Source of the DNA: Streptomyces sp. TG1A-8
Lineage (GTDB): Bacteria; Actinomycetota; Actinomycetes; Streptomycetales; Streptomycetaceae
Direction of reading: 5' to 3'
DNA length: 64,000 bases
NCBI RefSeq assembly: GCF_030499535.1
Contig: NZ_JASTLB010000001.1
Location: 372,001-436,000 of the forward strand
Numbering within the stretch: position 1 is the first letter of the stretch; every line of letters starts with the position of its first letter. Below the pieces are notes generated by a model. The model made no database searches. It saw only the letters and a program-made list of their open reading frames with translations, and was not told the origin of the DNA. Both the position numbers and the translations under genes were made by a program. This document shows positions 63,584 to 64,000 of the stretch, piece by piece.

Positions 63584-64000
63584 GAGGCCGGGGCATGCTC
63601 TCCTTCCGGAGCGCACTGGGCCCTCCCGGGCCCGGGCGTCGGACTCCGCACCACGCACTTCGACCTCCAAGCCGCAGCCACCCAGCTCAGCCGGGACTCG
63701 TCCTACCCCGACATCACCGAGCGGACGGACCACTTCCTGCACGCCCGCGCGACCGACGCCGACGCCCTCGCGGCCTTCGTCCCACGGGACGGACGCGACC
63801 ACGGCCCATGACGCTCGCTGCCCCTCCGCAGCCGGGGGAGCCGAACACCGACTGCACGATCAACGACGCCTACCGATCCCGGGGCCGGACGCGGAGCGAG
63901 GCCACCGCTCACCGCACGCCGTCGCGGTCCGGGATCCCGTTGGCGCGTCCGCCGGCCGGCGACGCCGGGCTGGAGTACCGGTCCGCCGTCCGGTCCGGGC
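63584..64000. other. Intergenic region to the window edge
   Basis: No convincing gene. On the + strand a stretch near 63655-63810 reads DLQAAATQLSRDSSYPDI, TERTDHFLHARATDADAL and AAFVPRDGR, which looks protein-like but has no clear start and ends at a TGA near 63809. It may be a fragment of a decayed gene. Confidence 0.3.

Noticed and set aside
1..64000. CRISPR arrays, tRNA and rRNA genes, PKS or NRPS modules
   Set aside because: No regularly spaced repeats, no cloverleaf-like sequences and no modular synthase domains were seen.

Overview
The window is high-GC actinobacterial DNA, almost certainly from a Streptomyces chromosome. Third codon positions are nearly all G or C, GTG and TTG starts are common, genes overlap by 4 nt (ATGA/GTGA), and two conservons of the Streptomyces cvn type are present. 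Several decayed gene fragments (IS5-type transposase, MFS transporter, XRE regulator plus SDR, TetX-like oxidoreductase, HSP90-like protein) and an IS110-family element point to an accessory, rearranging part of the chromosome.

Layout. 1-5.5 kb: the end of an RpiR/SIS regulator, decayed genes, a lamin-tail-domain protein with its partner, and an IS110-family element. 5.5-17.5 kb: a compact RiPP-type biosynthetic locus. On the minus strand, in transcription order, it has a split transketolase, a 41-residue precursor peptide followed by a hairpin, two JmjC/cupin-type oxygenases, an S9 peptidase, YcaO, TfuA, a PhyH-type dioxygenase and an MFS exporter. An aldo/keto reductase and a GNAT acetyltransferase read divergently. 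17.5-29.4 kb: regulator/SDR remnants, htpG, a secreted multidomain GH87-like alpha-1,3-glucanase, and the tail of an HSP90-like gene with its TPR partner. 29.8-35.6 kb: a cytochrome P450 and a five-gene conservon ending in a CYP157-like P450. 37-40.8 kb: a carbamoyltransferase-HAD-MFS operon. 41.6-44.7 kb: a methionine-salvage operon with an MtnA-MtnB fusion. 45.9-49.8 kb: a second conservon. 50.3-57.5 kb: a probable nucleoside/pyrimidine pathway built around a thymidylate-synthase homologue with a cytosine-type active site, together with a B12-type radical SAM enzyme, methyltransferase, HAD phosphatase, P-loop kinase-like protein, acetyltransferase and PhyH dioxygenase. 58.2-61.5 kb: a complete ECF transporter. 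61.6-63.6 kb: a MarR regulator and MFS exporter.

The two loci that look least like described systems are the YcaO/TfuA locus and the cytosine-hydroxymethylase-like locus. In the first, the precursor has no Cys, Ser or Thr in its C-terminal 14 residues, so azoline chemistry there is unlikely and backbone thioamidation is the best guess. A peptidase, three oxygenase-like proteins, a two-carbon-transfer enzyme pair, a reductase and an acetyltransferase would supply leader removal and tailoring. In the second, CMP or dCMP hydroxymethylation would be the entry step, followed by radical SAM, methyl, acyl and phosphate chemistry. The adjacent ECF importer and MFS exporter may or may not belong to it.

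TfuA and htpG each carry a one-base frameshift in a five-C run. Because htpG is a conserved housekeeping chaperone, a homopolymer under-call in the assembly is as likely as real inactivation. All functions are inferred by reading the sequence; no database search was run.
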